This document shows positions 43,450 through 51,755 of a stretch of DNA of 54,574 bases, one piece after another. A program made the translations under genes and the position numbers. The stretch is from assembly GCA_910579435.1 (NCBI GenBank), contig CAJTVF010000012.1, positions 1 to 54,574 of the forward strand, read 5' to 3'. This DNA comes from an uncultured Oscillibacter sp. (GTDB lineage Bacteria; Bacillota; Clostridia; Oscillospirales; Oscillospiraceae). The notes under the pieces are model-generated. The model had not been told where the DNA came from. It worked only from the letters and a program-made list of their open reading frames with translations, and did not search any database. The stretch's first letter is position 1; the number at the start of each line of letters is the position of its first letter.

Positions 43450-45162
43450 TTACAGCTCCCGCATCAGGTGAAAGGTCTGCATCAGCTGGATGGCCCCATA
43501 CCCCCATTGATTGTTGGGATACTGCATATCCGGCCTCCGCAGACAGCCCCGAATGAGGTAAGCCCGAATCTGATACGTTCCCATAGCCGGGTCGTTTCCC
43601 TCCCGGATGCCCCACTGGAGCAGCAGGGCGCAGGTCCCCGCCAGCACCGCCGCCGCCGCGCTGGTGCCGCTCATAAGGCCCGGCCCGTAGGGATAGACGC
43701 CCCCGACCCCCACGCCGGGGGCCACCAGGTCCGGCAGGACCCGTCCGTCCCAGGCGGGGCCCCGGGAGCTTTTGGCGTAGAGGCTCTTGTTGTTGCTGTC
43801 GTAGGCCCCGCAGCAGATCACCCCTACGGCGGAGGCGGGACAGGTGACGGTGTAGTCCGGCGTGGCCGCCAGAAACTCCACCGTGGGGGAGACAAAGCCC
43901 GTCATGGGCAGCCACACCTGGTAGCTGCCGTTCAGCAGGATATCCCCGTGGAGCTGGATGGTCCACACGCCGGGGGTGGCCCCCAGGATGCGGATGACCG
44001 TCAGCTGGCCACCGCTGCCCTCCACGGGGAAATGGTACTCGATCTGGACCCGCGAAGCCTCCAGAACCAGCTTCACGTCGGCGGCGGGGCCGATGCCCGG
44101 CTTGGCGGGCACCCGGCCCACCAATTCCCCGGAGGGGGACCGGAGGGAAACCGACAGCCGGTCCGCCACGGTGTTCCACACCGCCATGTAAATGTCCCCG
44201 GCGTTTTCCCCCACCTTCAGGTCCACGGTCCCCGGCTTTTCCCCGGGCTGGAGGACGCCGCCGGTGTGATGCCGGGCCTCCGCCTCGTTCCCCGCCGCGG
44301 CACAGAGGCACACCCCCGCCTGGAGGGACGCGCCCCCCAGGTACTCCTCGAAGACGCTGACCCCGTCGTGGCTCCCGGCGTTGGTGCCCAGGCCGATGCA
44401 GATGACCACCGGCCGGTCCAGCTCTCGGGCCTTGTGGAGAATGTACTCCACGCCTACCATGACGGCGCTGGACTCATAGGCGTTCTCCTGGTCCGCCGGG
44501 ACACAGTACCGCTCCCGGTAAAAGGGCCGGGCCTTTTTCAGCTTCACGGCGATGATCTCCGCGTCCGGGGCCGCGCCGGAGAAGTCCTCCGTCTGCCGCC
44601 CCGCCGCCACAGAGGCCATAAAGGTGCCGTGGCCGTCCTCGTCCCGCTGGGGCACGACGGCGTAGGGGTCCTGGGAGGCCAGGGCGGCGTTGATCTCCTC
44701 GTTGGAGTACTCCCGGCCCAGGAGGAAGCCCTCCGGGGGCTCCCCCTCAGCGGTCTGGTCGTATATGTACCGGATCCGGCTGCTGCCGTCCTCATAGCGG
44801 AAGACGCCCTGGGTGTAGTCGATGCCGGTGTCCACAAAGCCGATGAGCACCCCCCGGCCCTTCAGGTTCAGGTAGGGCTGGCTCTGGACCTGGGAGATTC
44901 CCGCCGCCTCCAGGGCGGGGCGGTCCAGAAGCCCCAGCACCACCGGGGTGGAGCTGAGGAAGGCGGTGCCCAGGGCCTCCTCCAGGTGGTGGAAGTTCTC
45001 CGCCTTGATGTAGCCCAGGACGTAGCGGCCGGAGAGCATCTGTCCGATGACCACCTCCCCGGACCGCTGTGCATAGTCGAAGAAGGCATCGGTGGCCCGA
45101 GTGACGAAATCCACGGTGTCCGGCGCGTGGATGAAGGCCGTGGCCTCAGGAGACAGCGCCAT
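43450..45162 (-). CDS. Csp-like germination subtilase, second of the pair
   Basis: This 570-residue S8 protease is of the clostridial Csp family. A prodomain of about 100 residues is followed by Asp111 (LIGFVDTGIDY), His178 (DEDGHGTFMAS) and Ser501 (MSGTSAAAAV), so the triad is complete. The Csp hallmark GSSRIRYIYDQTAEG follows the Asp region, and a jelly-roll-like insert lies before the Ser. There is no signal peptide; Csp proteins are packaged into the spore. In Clostridium perfringens and C. difficile, CspB cleaves pro-SleC to start cortex hydrolysis. It lies 2 bases after the paired subtilase and near a divergent sleC, which supports that role. Confidence 0.88.
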   Translation of the reverse strand: MALSPEATAFIHAPDTVDFVTRATDAFFDYAQRSGEVVIGQMLSGRYVLGYIKAENFHHLEEALGTAFLSSTPVVLGLLDRPALEAAGISQVQSQPYLNLKGRGVLIGFVDTGIDYTQGVFRYEDGSSRIRYIYDQTAEGEPPEGFLLGREYSNEEINAALASQDPYAVVPQRDEDGHGTFMASVAAGRQTEDFSGAAPDAEIIAVKLKKARPFYRERYCVPADQENAYESSAVMVGVEYILHKARELDRPVVICIGLGTNAGSHDGVSVFEEYLGGASLQAGVCLCAAAGNEAEARHHTGGVLQPGEKPGTVDLKVGENAGDIYMAVWNTVADRLSVSLRSPSGELVGRVPAKPGIGPAADVKLVLEASRVQIEYHFPVEGSGGQLTVIRILGATPGVWTIQLHGDILLNGSYQVWLPMTGFVSPTVEFLAATPDYTVTCPASAVGVICCGAYDSNNKSLYAKSSRGPAWDGRVLPDLVAPGVGVGGVYPYGPGLMSGTSAAAAVLAGTCALLLQWGIREGNDPAMGTYQIRAYLIRGCLRRPDMQYPNNQWGYGAIQLMQTFHLMREL

Positions 45163-45164
45163 GC

Positions 45165-46721
45165 TCAAAGCCCCCTTTCCAAATGGCGGACCAGCTCCTT
45201 CATGGTACCGCAGAGGTTCAGCCGCCCATAGCCCCAGAGGGGATTCGGATATGCCAGGAAGGGGCTGCGGAGGGCCCCCTTGCACAAAAACGCCTTGACC
45301 CGCTGATTGTAAAGAAACGGGTCGTTCCCCTGGACGACGCCCCACTCCATCATCAGCGCCGCCGCCCCGGAGACGAAGGGGGCCGCCATGCTGGTGCCGG
45401 TGAAGGAGTCATAGCCCCCGCCGGGCTTGGCGGAGCGGACGGACTCCGCCGGGGCCGTCAGGTCCAGGAGGACCCGGCCCGCGCAGTCCTGGTCTCCCCG
45501 GCCGGAGAAGGGGCTGAGGGTTTCCGTCTCCGCCCGGAAGCCCCCCACGGAGATGGGGTACAGGGCCGTGGCGGGGAGGGTGATGGTCAAATCCGGCTCC
45601 GGCTGGAGGAAGGCGGTGCGGTCGCTGACCTCCTCAATGGTGGGCAGCCACACGTCGAAGCGCCCGTCGGCCACGGTTTTCCCGAAGCACCGCAGGTTCC
45701 AGAGGCCGTCCAGCCCCCCGGGCGGGGCGTCCAGGAGGAAGAGGACCTCTTGGGTGGCGGTGTAGTGGGTGGGCACGCCGTAGAAAATAGCGGCCCGGAT
45801 AGCGCCGAAGCGGAGGAACCGGGTCCCCTCCGTCAGGGGGCCCGTAGTCTGCCCGTTGGGGAGGACCAGATCGAACACCGCGTCGTCGGCGAAGTTCTTC
45901 CAGAGGGAGAGGTAAATCTGCTGGCGCTGGGTGGAGACGGTGAATTCCGCGTTGATGGTCTCATTCTCGATCAGCCGCCCCCGGAAGTGGTGGGCCCCGC
46001 TGCCCTCGTTCCCGGCGGCGCAGACCACCACGCTGCGCCCCCGCTGGGCGGACTGGTCGATGTAGGATTCAAAGAGGGTCTGTCCCTGGTGGGAGCCGCA
46101 GTTGGTGCCGTAGCTCAGGTTCACCACACAGGGCATTCCCCGCTCCTCCGCCTGGTCCAGCAGGAACTTCACCGCCCGCATGATGTCCGTGGTCCGGGCG
46201 CTGGCCAGCTTCACGGCGGCGATGGAGGCCCCCGGGGCCGCCCCGCTCCGCCCGGCGGCGATGGCGGCGACGGCGGTGCCGTGTCCGTTTTCATCGGCGG
46301 AGTCCACCAGCCCGGTGGCCAGCTCCGCCCGGGTGTAGAGGGCCCCGTGGAGGAAGCCCCGGGGAGGCGTGCCCTGGGCCGTCATGTCCCAGAGGGCCAC
46401 GATGCGGCTGCTGCCGTCCTCCCCCAGAAACTCCGGGTGCCGCAGGTCCAGGCCGGAGTCCACAAAGCCGATGAGAACCCCTTGTCCCGTCAGCCCCAGG
46501 CCGGTCTTCCGCTGGACCGGCGGGATGCAGGCCGCCTCCAGGCTCCGCTCCGCCAGCCCGCTGAGCCGCCGGGCGGGCTCGAAGCTGGTCACCTGCCAGT
46601 GGGCCAGCAGCCGCTCCGGGGACTCCTCCTCCAGCTCCATGATGGCGAACTGGGCGTCCAGCAGCTCTGTGGGATAGCCCAGGGAGAGGATATCCCCCGT
46701 ATATTTGATAATGTATTCCAT
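45165..46721 (-). CDS. Csp-like germination subtilase, first of the pair
   Basis: This 518-residue S8 protease has a short prodomain (about 1-77), then Asp88 (LIGFVDSGLDL), His147 (DENGHGTAVAA) and Ser444 (FTGTSMAAPF); the triad is intact. It shares SSRIVALWDMTAQGTPPRGF with the next gene, showing common descent. The start at 46721 follows CAGGAGG; earlier in-frame starts run through the divergent sleC gene and are rejected. It is first in the leftward pair. Which member corresponds to CspA or CspB cannot be decided from sequence; neither is a CspC-type pseudoprotease. Confidence 0.88.
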   Translation of the reverse strand: MEYIIKYTGDILSLGYPTELLDAQFAIMELEEESPERLLAHWQVTSFEPARRLSGLAERSLEAACIPPVQRKTGLGLTGQGVLIGFVDSGLDLRHPEFLGEDGSSRIVALWDMTAQGTPPRGFLHGALYTRAELATGLVDSADENGHGTAVAAIAAGRSGAAPGASIAAVKLASARTTDIMRAVKFLLDQAEERGMPCVVNLSYGTNCGSHQGQTLFESYIDQSAQRGRSVVVCAAGNEGSGAHHFRGRLIENETINAEFTVSTQRQQIYLSLWKNFADDAVFDLVLPNGQTTGPLTEGTRFLRFGAIRAAIFYGVPTHYTATQEVLFLLDAPPGGLDGLWNLRCFGKTVADGRFDVWLPTIEEVSDRTAFLQPEPDLTITLPATALYPISVGGFRAETETLSPFSGRGDQDCAGRVLLDLTAPAESVRSAKPGGGYDSFTGTSMAAPFVSGAAALMMEWGVVQGNDPFLYNQRVKAFLCKGALRSPFLAYPNPLWGYGRLNLCGTMKELVRHLERGL

Positions 46722-46805
46722 ACAGCCCTCCTGTCCCGATGCTCCGGGCGGTGTCCGGAAGGTCCCGCCCGCATAAGATAGTATACGGAAAGGAGGAGCA
46801 GCCTT

Positions 46806-48044
46806 ATGAATCCAACTTATACGGACAAAGGCAGTTTGCAGATTTTTGTCACGGCGGGGGAGACCCCGGACCCCATCCCCGGGGCCCGGGTCCGCATCAC
46901 GGACCCCGCGGACGGGAAGGTGCTGGAGGAGGTGACCGCCGATTCCTCGGGCCAGACACCCTTTATCGAGCTGCCCGCGCCGCCCATGGAGTGGTCCGTG
47001 GAGGAGGGGGCGGCGGAGCAGCGGCCCTACGCCGTCTATAACGTCACCGTCTTCGCCCCGGAGCGGGAGACCCTCCACATCGGCGGGGTGGAGCTGCTGC
47101 CCGCCGGGCGGGCCGTCCAGCGGGCCCCCCTGGCCCCGGCCCGGTCCGGCGGCTTCAATGTACACAATGTGCTCTTGGCCCCTCACGCCCTCTGGGGAGA
47201 GCCCTCCAGCCGCCCGGAGGAGGCGGAGGTCAAGCCCCTGCCGGAGCCGGAGGGCCTGGTGGTCCTGCCGGAGCCGGTGATTCCGGAGTTTGTGGTGGTC
47301 CACGCCGGGCGGCCCGACGACGCTTCCGCCCAGAATTACTGGGTGCGGTTTAAGGACTACATAAAGAATGTGGCGTGCAGCGAAATCTACTCCACCTGGC
47401 GGACGGAGGCCATCAAGGCCAATGTCCTGGCCATCATTTCCTTCACCCTGAACCGGGTCTATACGGAGTGGTACCGGGGGAAGGGCTACGACTTCACCAT
47501 CACCAGCTCCACGGCCTTCGACCAGTCCTATTCCCACGGCCGGACCATCTTTGAGGAGATCGGCGTGGTGGTGGACGATCTCTTCACCACCTACGTCACC
47601 AAGGAGGGCATCGCCCAGCCCCTCTTCACCCAGTACTGCGACGGGCGGCGGACCCAGTGCCAGGGCCTGAGCCAGTGGGGCTCCCAGGCTCTGGGGGAGC
47701 AGGGCTGGGACGCGGTGAGCATCCTGCGGAAGTACTACGGCTCGGAGATCTACCTCAAGAGCGCGGAGAAGGTGGAGGGCGTCCCCCTGTCCTACGGGGG
47801 GGAGGTGTTGACCGTGGGCAGCGAGGGGGAGGCGGTGCGGACCGTACAAACCCAGCTCAACCGCATCGCGGAGAACTTCCCCGCCATCCCCAAGACCCCG
47901 GCGGACGGCGTCTACGGCCCCGCCACCCAGGCGGCGGTGACGGAGTTCCAGAAGATCTTCCACCTGCCCCAGACGGGGAGCGTGGACTTCGCTGTCTGGT
48001 ACGAGATTTCCAACGTCTACGTGGCCGTGGCGGAGCTGGCCTGA
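46806..48044 (+). CDS. sleC: Spore cortex-lytic enzyme SleC
   Basis: This 412-residue protein is similar throughout to clostridial SleC. The N-terminal pro-region resembles a carboxypeptidase-like beta domain (GSLQIFVTAGETPDPIPGA, DSSGQTPFIELPAP). A linker LVVLPEPVIPEFVVVHAG follows, then the hydrolytic SpoIID/LytB-like core (VRFKDYIKNVACSEIYSTW, IISFTLNRVYTEWYRGKGYD, LFTQYCDGRRTQCQGLSQWG) and a C-terminal peptidoglycan-binding domain (VRTVQTQLNRI, DGVYGPATQAAVTEFQKIF). SleC is a lytic transglycosylase that degrades spore cortex after cleavage by Csp proteases. It is divergent from the two Csp-like genes with 84 bases between. AAAGGAGG precedes the ATG. Confidence 0.9.
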   Translation: MNPTYTDKGSLQIFVTAGETPDPIPGARVRITDPADGKVLEEVTADSSGQTPFIELPAPPMEWSVEEGAAEQRPYAVYNVTVFAPERETLHIGGVELLPAGRAVQRAPLAPARSGGFNVHNVLLAPHALWGEPSSRPEEAEVKPLPEPEGLVVLPEPVIPEFVVVHAGRPDDASAQNYWVRFKDYIKNVACSEIYSTWRTEAIKANVLAIISFTLNRVYTEWYRGKGYDFTITSSTAFDQSYSHGRTIFEEIGVVVDDLFTTYVTKEGIAQPLFTQYCDGRRTQCQGLSQWGSQALGEQGWDAVSILRKYYGSEIYLKSAEKVEGVPLSYGGEVLTVGSEGEAVRTVQTQLNRIAENFPAIPKTPADGVYGPATQAAVTEFQKIFHLPQTGSVDFAVWYEISNVYVAVAELA

Positions 48045-48057
48045 ACGGGGCGCGGAA

Positions 48058-48084
48058 ACGCCCGCCGGTTTTCCCGGCGGGCGT
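48058..48084. terminator. Bidirectional hairpin after sleC
   Basis: ACGCCCGCCGG pairs with CCGGCGGGCGT across TTTTC, followed by TTGTTG. It lies between the converging sleC and SLH genes. Confidence 0.85.
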
Positions 48085-48093
48085 TTGTTGGGA

Positions 48094-49077
48094 TTATCCC
48101 AGCCAGCCAAAGAGGCCCTTGGGCTCCTCATCGCCCTCCAGCAGGATGCCGGCGGCCTCCAGCATCTGGGCCGCGTCGGCCCGGGTCACCGCCTGCTCCA
48201 TGGACTGACTGCCGAAGCTCCCGGCGGAGAGGACGCTGACGGCCTCCATGTTCCCCACGGCCTGGGCCGCCCAGGAGGGGGCCGCGCCCCGGTCCGCGTA
48301 CCACACGTCCAGGTCCACGTCGCCCAGGTCCAGCACCCGGTCCAGGATGGTGGCCGCCTCGTTAAAGGTGACGGTCTCGTCTCCCCGGAAGGCCACGCCT
48401 TCGGCGGTAGAGCTGCCCCGGATGACCCCGTCCGCCGCCCCGGCGGCGGCGTAGGCCTTCGCCCAGGTGGGGATGGCGGAATCGTCACAAAAACCCGTCA
48501 TGGTCACGCCGGTGACCTCCCGGCCCGCCGTCTCCAGGGCCATGGCGAGAAATTCGCTGCGGCTCACCGGCTGGTCCGGCTGGAAGTAATAAAAATCCCC
48601 AATCTTCCCCCCGGTGAAGATGCCTTTTTCCGCCAGGGTCTGAGCCGCCCGGGCGGCGGGGCAGCCGTCCAGGTCGGCGTAGGTGACGCCGGAGCGGGTC
48701 TTGTCAATGGTCACGGTAACCTTGGCGGGGGCGGAGGCGTTGCCCTGGCTGTCCGTGGCCGTGTAGGTGAAGCGGTCGGAGCCGGTGACGCCCTCGTCGG
48801 GGGTGTAGGTGAAGCTGTCCCCCTCAATGACCACCGTGCCCTTCCGGGGCTCGTCCGCCAGGGCGAAGGTCATCTCGTCCCCCTCGGGGTCCGAGGCCAG
48901 GAACTGGCCCTGGCCGGGGATGTCCCGGTAGGTGTGGATCTCCAGGTCCCAGACCTGGGGAGCGCCGGCCGGGGGCGCCTCCTCCGTCTTTTTGCCGAAC
49001 AGCGCCGAGGCGCTGCCCGTCAGCAGCACCGCCGTCATGGCCAGCAGGGCGGCGGCTCGTGTCAGATGGTGTTTCAT
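48094..49077 (-). CDS. Secreted SLH-domain protein with an Ig/cadherin-like module
   Basis: This 327-residue exported protein has the signal peptide AAALLAMTAVLLTGSASALF. A cadherin/Ig-like beta module spans about 45-130, ending GSDRFTYTATDSQGNASAP. Up to three S-layer homology repeats follow (about 135-315), with FYYFQPDQPVSRSEFLAMAL, VAFRGDETVTFNEAATIL and MEQAVTRADAAQML. SLH repeats bind pyruvylated secondary wall polymer, so it should be attached to the cell wall. It is small for its class and has no catalytic domain. It sits between the sleC and rodA-like genes without an operon link. Confidence 0.88.
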   Translation of the reverse strand: MKHHLTRAAALLAMTAVLLTGSASALFGKKTEEAPPAGAPQVWDLEIHTYRDIPGQGQFLASDPEGDEMTFALADEPRKGTVVIEGDSFTYTPDEGVTGSDRFTYTATDSQGNASAPAKVTVTIDKTRSGVTYADLDGCPAARAAQTLAEKGIFTGGKIGDFYYFQPDQPVSRSEFLAMALETAGREVTGVTMTGFCDDSAIPTWAKAYAAAGAADGVIRGSSTAEGVAFRGDETVTFNEAATILDRVLDLGDVDLDVWYADRGAAPSWAAQAVGNMEAVSVLSAGSFGSQSMEQAVTRADAAQMLEAAGILLEGDEEPKGLFGWLG

Positions 49078-49147
49078 AGGAAATCATCCTCCTGTATGAA
49101 TTGGTACGGGAGTAGTGTTTTCCCATTCCTTGAAATTATGCGAAAAA

Positions 49148-49175
49148 CCGCCGCCCCGGATTTCCGGGGCGGCGG
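49148..49175 (-). terminator. Terminator of the rodA-like gene
   Basis: CCGCCGCCCCGG and CCGGGGCGGCGG pair over ATTT. On the minus strand TTTTTCG follows. Confidence 0.88.
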
Positions 49176-49242
49176 AGGCGTTCAGGGGACGGACGGCCGG
49201 GCAAGGGCCCGCAGAGCGGCGTTCATGGACAGGGCCTCCCTC

Positions 49243-50430
49243 TCACCGCAGCGGCGACCTTGCCACCCGGCGCATCTCCGGGGAGCGTTTCTTGATGCCG
49301 GACACCACTCCCATGGCCATGTACAGCGTGACGATGGAGGACCCGCCGTAGCTGAAAAAGGGCAGGGTGATGCCGATGGTGGGCATGACGAAGAGGCACA
49401 TGCCGATGTTGATGACGGTCTGGAAAATCAAAATCGAGGCCATGCCCACGCAGACGTAGCGGTAAAAGGGGGTCTTGGCCCGCTTGGCCACCAGCAGCAC
49501 ACGGAAGATGATGGCGGCCAGCAGCACCATGATGATGACGCAGCCCACAAAGCCCAGCTCCTCCCCGGTGACGGAGAAGATCAGGTCCGTCTGCTTCGCC
49601 GGGAGGGACCAGCTGCCGCTCTGGGTCAGGCTGCCTCTCAGGTAGCCCCGCCCGTAGAGCCCGCCGGAGCCGATGGCAAGCAGGCTCCGGGTCTGCTGAT
49701 AGCCTACCCCCTGGGGGTCGAAGCTGTGGTCGAAGAGGACAAGGAAGCGGTTGAGCATATATTTCATGTTGCTGGGCACCAGGTCCAGCAGCAGCACGGC
49801 GGCAAGGACCCCGCCGGCTCCGGCAAACAGCAGGAAGAACCACCGCAGGGCAAAGCCCGCCACAAAGGCCATGCAGAGGAAGATGAACAGGAATACCAGG
49901 CCGTTGCCCATATCGTGGGAGACCAGGAAGTACAGGGCGCAGATACCGAGGGTGTGCCCCGCCACAAAGAAGGCGGAACGGAAGGATTTCAGGTCCTCCT
50001 TCTCCTCCCAGAGCCACTCAATCTGCTTGGCCAGCAGCAGGACGAAGGTGATCTTCACCACCTCGGCGGGGCCGATCTGGAAGGGAATGAGGGGAAATTT
50101 CAGCCAGGCCCGGTTGCCGGTGTTGCCCGCGACGCCCAGGGGCGTTCTCAGCAGGAGAATGAAGACGACGTTGAAGGCCAGGAGCCACTTCCACTTCCGG
50201 GTGATGGATTCCAGGTCCAGCATGGAGAAGAAGATATAAACGCACACGCCCAGACCCAGGGCGGCGCACTGAATGATCATCCGCCGCAATCCCGTGGAGG
50301 GGGCCATATACCGTGTGGCGCTGAACACCAGCGCGATGCCGTACAGCGTGGCGGCGCAGCAAAGGCCCAGCAGCACCAGGTCGGCCTGCTGGATAAAGTC
50401 CGCGAGGGTGGCTTTCAGTCGGTTCAGCAT
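49243..50430 (-). CDS. RodA/FtsW/SpoVE-type peptidoglycan polymerase
   Basis: This 395-residue SEDS protein, with about ten membrane helices, polymerises lipid II into glycan. Diagnostic motifs are NRAWLKFPLIPFQIGPAEVVKI (cut by sequence order into ...FQIGPAEVVK), SHDMGNGLVFLFIF and the C-terminal MPTIGITLPFFSYGGSS. The RodA/FtsW choice is unclear: GITLPFFSYGGSS fits both. No partner penicillin-binding protein is adjacent. ATG 50430 follows AAGGAG; an in-frame extension to 50523 covers the promoter and is rejected. Confidence 0.92.
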   Translation of the reverse strand: MLNRLKATLADFIQQADLVLLGLCCAATLYGIALVFSATRYMAPSTGLRRMIIQCAALGLGVCVYIFFSMLDLESITRKWKWLLAFNVVFILLLRTPLGVAGNTGNRAWLKFPLIPFQIGPAEVVKITFVLLLAKQIEWLWEEKEDLKSFRSAFFVAGHTLGICALYFLVSHDMGNGLVFLFIFLCMAFVAGFALRWFFLLFAGAGGVLAAVLLLDLVPSNMKYMLNRFLVLFDHSFDPQGVGYQQTRSLLAIGSGGLYGRGYLRGSLTQSGSWSLPAKQTDLIFSVTGEELGFVGCVIIMVLLAAIIFRVLLVAKRAKTPFYRYVCVGMASILIFQTVINIGMCLFVMPTIGITLPFFSYGGSSIVTLYMAMGVVSGIKKRSPEMRRVARSPLR

Positions 50431-50470
50431 GATACGCTCCTTAGAGTCCGGGCTTGTCTTGAGACAAGAT

Positions 50471-50499
50471 ATTGTATCACAAATAAAAAAACCTGTAAA
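50471..50499 (-). promoter_or_regulatory. Promoter of the rodA-like gene
   Basis: On the minus strand TTTACA (50494-50499), a 17-base spacer and TACAAT (50471-50476). Confidence 0.85.
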
Positions 50500-50514
50500 C
50501 AAGCGAAATTTGTT

Positions 50515-50543
50515 TTTACACACTGTTCAAATTGTGATATACT
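50515..50543 (+). promoter_or_regulatory. Promoter of the tsaE-tsaB operon
   Basis: TTTACA (50515-50520), a 17-base spacer and TATACT (50538-50543). Its spacer ends TTGTGA, as does that of the divergent promoter 20 bases away. Confidence 0.82.
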
Positions 50544-50581
50544 AAATTGATTTTAGGAAGACGCAGAAAGGAGGCCCGCCC

Positions 50582-51013
50582 ATGGACTACGTTTCCCACA
50601 GCGAGGCGGAGACCGAGGACCTGGGCCGCCGTCTGGCCGCCGCCCTGGGCCCCGGGGCCGTGGTGGCCTACCGGGGGGACTTAGGGCTGGGGAAGACCGC
50701 CTTCACCCGGGGGCTCGCCCGGGGCCTGGGCTATCAGGGCCGGGTGACCAGTCCCACCTTCACCATTGTCAACGAGTACGAGGGAACGGGCCTGCCCCTG
50801 TTCCACTTCGACATGTACCGCCTGGAAGGGCCGGAGGACCTCTTCGGCATCGGCTGGGAGGACTACCTGGACCGGGGAGGCGTGTGCGCCGTGGAGTGGA
50901 GCGAGCGGGTGGAGGAAGCTCTGCCGGAGGACGCGGTTACCGTCACCATCGCCCGCTGTTCGGAAGATGAGAACTGGCGGGTCATTACGCTGGAAGGAGT
51001 GGAGCCGGTATGA
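50582..51013 (+). CDS. tsaE: tRNA t6A synthesis ATPase TsaE
   Basis: This 143-residue P-loop ATPase assists the TsaB-TsaD complex in making N6-threonylcarbamoyladenosine at tRNA position 37. Walker A is YRGDLGLGKTAFTRGLARGL, then TSPTFTIVNEYEG and HFDMYRLEGPEDLFGIGWE, the usual TsaE series. Length is normal. It overlaps tsaB by 4 bases (ATGA). Confidence 0.96.
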   Translation: MDYVSHSEAETEDLGRRLAAALGPGAVVAYRGDLGLGKTAFTRGLARGLGYQGRVTSPTFTIVNEYEGTGLPLFHFDMYRLEGPEDLFGIGWEDYLDRGGVCAVEWSERVEEALPEDAVTVTIARCSEDENWRVITLEGVEPV

Positions 51014-51711
51014 GGATCTTAGCGCTGGAGACCGCCGCCAAGGCCGTCTCCGCCGCCGTCACCGAGGACGGGAAGGTGCTGGCGGCGGCCTTTCAGGACA
51101 CGGGGCTGACCCACAGCCGGACCCTGATGCCCCTGGTGGAGCTTCTGCTGAAAAACACCGGCATGAGCGCCGCGGACCTGGACGCCGTGGCCGTCTCGGC
51201 GGGGCCGGGGTCCTTCACCGGGGTCCGCATCGGCGTTTCCGCCGCCAAGGGGCTGGCCTGGGCGGCGGACAAGCCCTGCGCGGCGGTGTCCACCCTGGCG
51301 GCCCTGGCCCGGAACGTGTCCTTTTGGGACGGGCTGGTGGTCTGCGCCATGGACGCCCGGAGGCAGCAGGTCTACAACGCCCTCTTTGAGGCAAAGGACG
51401 GACTCCTCACCCGCCTGACGGAGGACCGGGCCATTGCCCTTTCCGGCCTGGCGGAGGAGCTGCGGGGGGACCCCAGGCCCAAGACCGTCCTGGGGGATGG
51501 GGGAAAGCTGTGCTATGACTTTCTGACAGAGGCCGGAATCCCTTGCCGCCTGGCCCCGGCCCATCTGGTGAAGGAAAACGCCGTGAGCGTTGCCCTGGAG
51601 GCGGAGGATATCGCCCGGGCGGGCGGACTGGTGACGGCCCAGGAGCTGGCTCCGGTGTACCTGCGTCCTCCCCAGGCGGAGAGATTGCGGCGGGAGAAGC
51701 AGGGCGGCTGA
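51010..51711 (+). CDS. tsaB: tRNA t6A synthesis protein TsaB
   Basis: This 233-residue ASKHA-fold protein is inactive itself but dimerises with TsaD in the t6A complex. The N-terminus MRILALETAAKAVSAAV and the central VSAGPGSFTGVRIGVSAAKG are diagnostic. It is translationally coupled to tsaE. A RimI or TsaD gene often follows in Firmicutes but here upp follows instead, so tsaD must be elsewhere. Confidence 0.96.
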   Translation: MRILALETAAKAVSAAVTEDGKVLAAAFQDTGLTHSRTLMPLVELLLKNTGMSAADLDAVAVSAGPGSFTGVRIGVSAAKGLAWAADKPCAAVSTLAALARNVSFWDGLVVCAMDARRQQVYNALFEAKDGLLTRLTEDRAIALSGLAEELRGDPRPKTVLGDGGKLCYDFLTEAGIPCRLAPAHLVKENAVSVALEAEDIARAGGLVTAQELAPVYLRPPQAERLRREKQGG

Positions 51712-51755
51712 ATTTGGCCTTATTTTGAAGACTTTAATATAAAAGGAGCGCTTTT

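Noticed and set aside
46722..48131. A 988-residue version of the first Csp-like protease starting at 48131
   Set aside because: The extra 470 residues are antisense to sleC and are not protein-like; ATG 46721 has a clear ribosome-binding site and starts the prodomain.
50431..50523. Extended N-terminus of the RodA-type protein
   Set aside because: It would contain the gene's own consensus promoter and lacks a ribosome-binding site.
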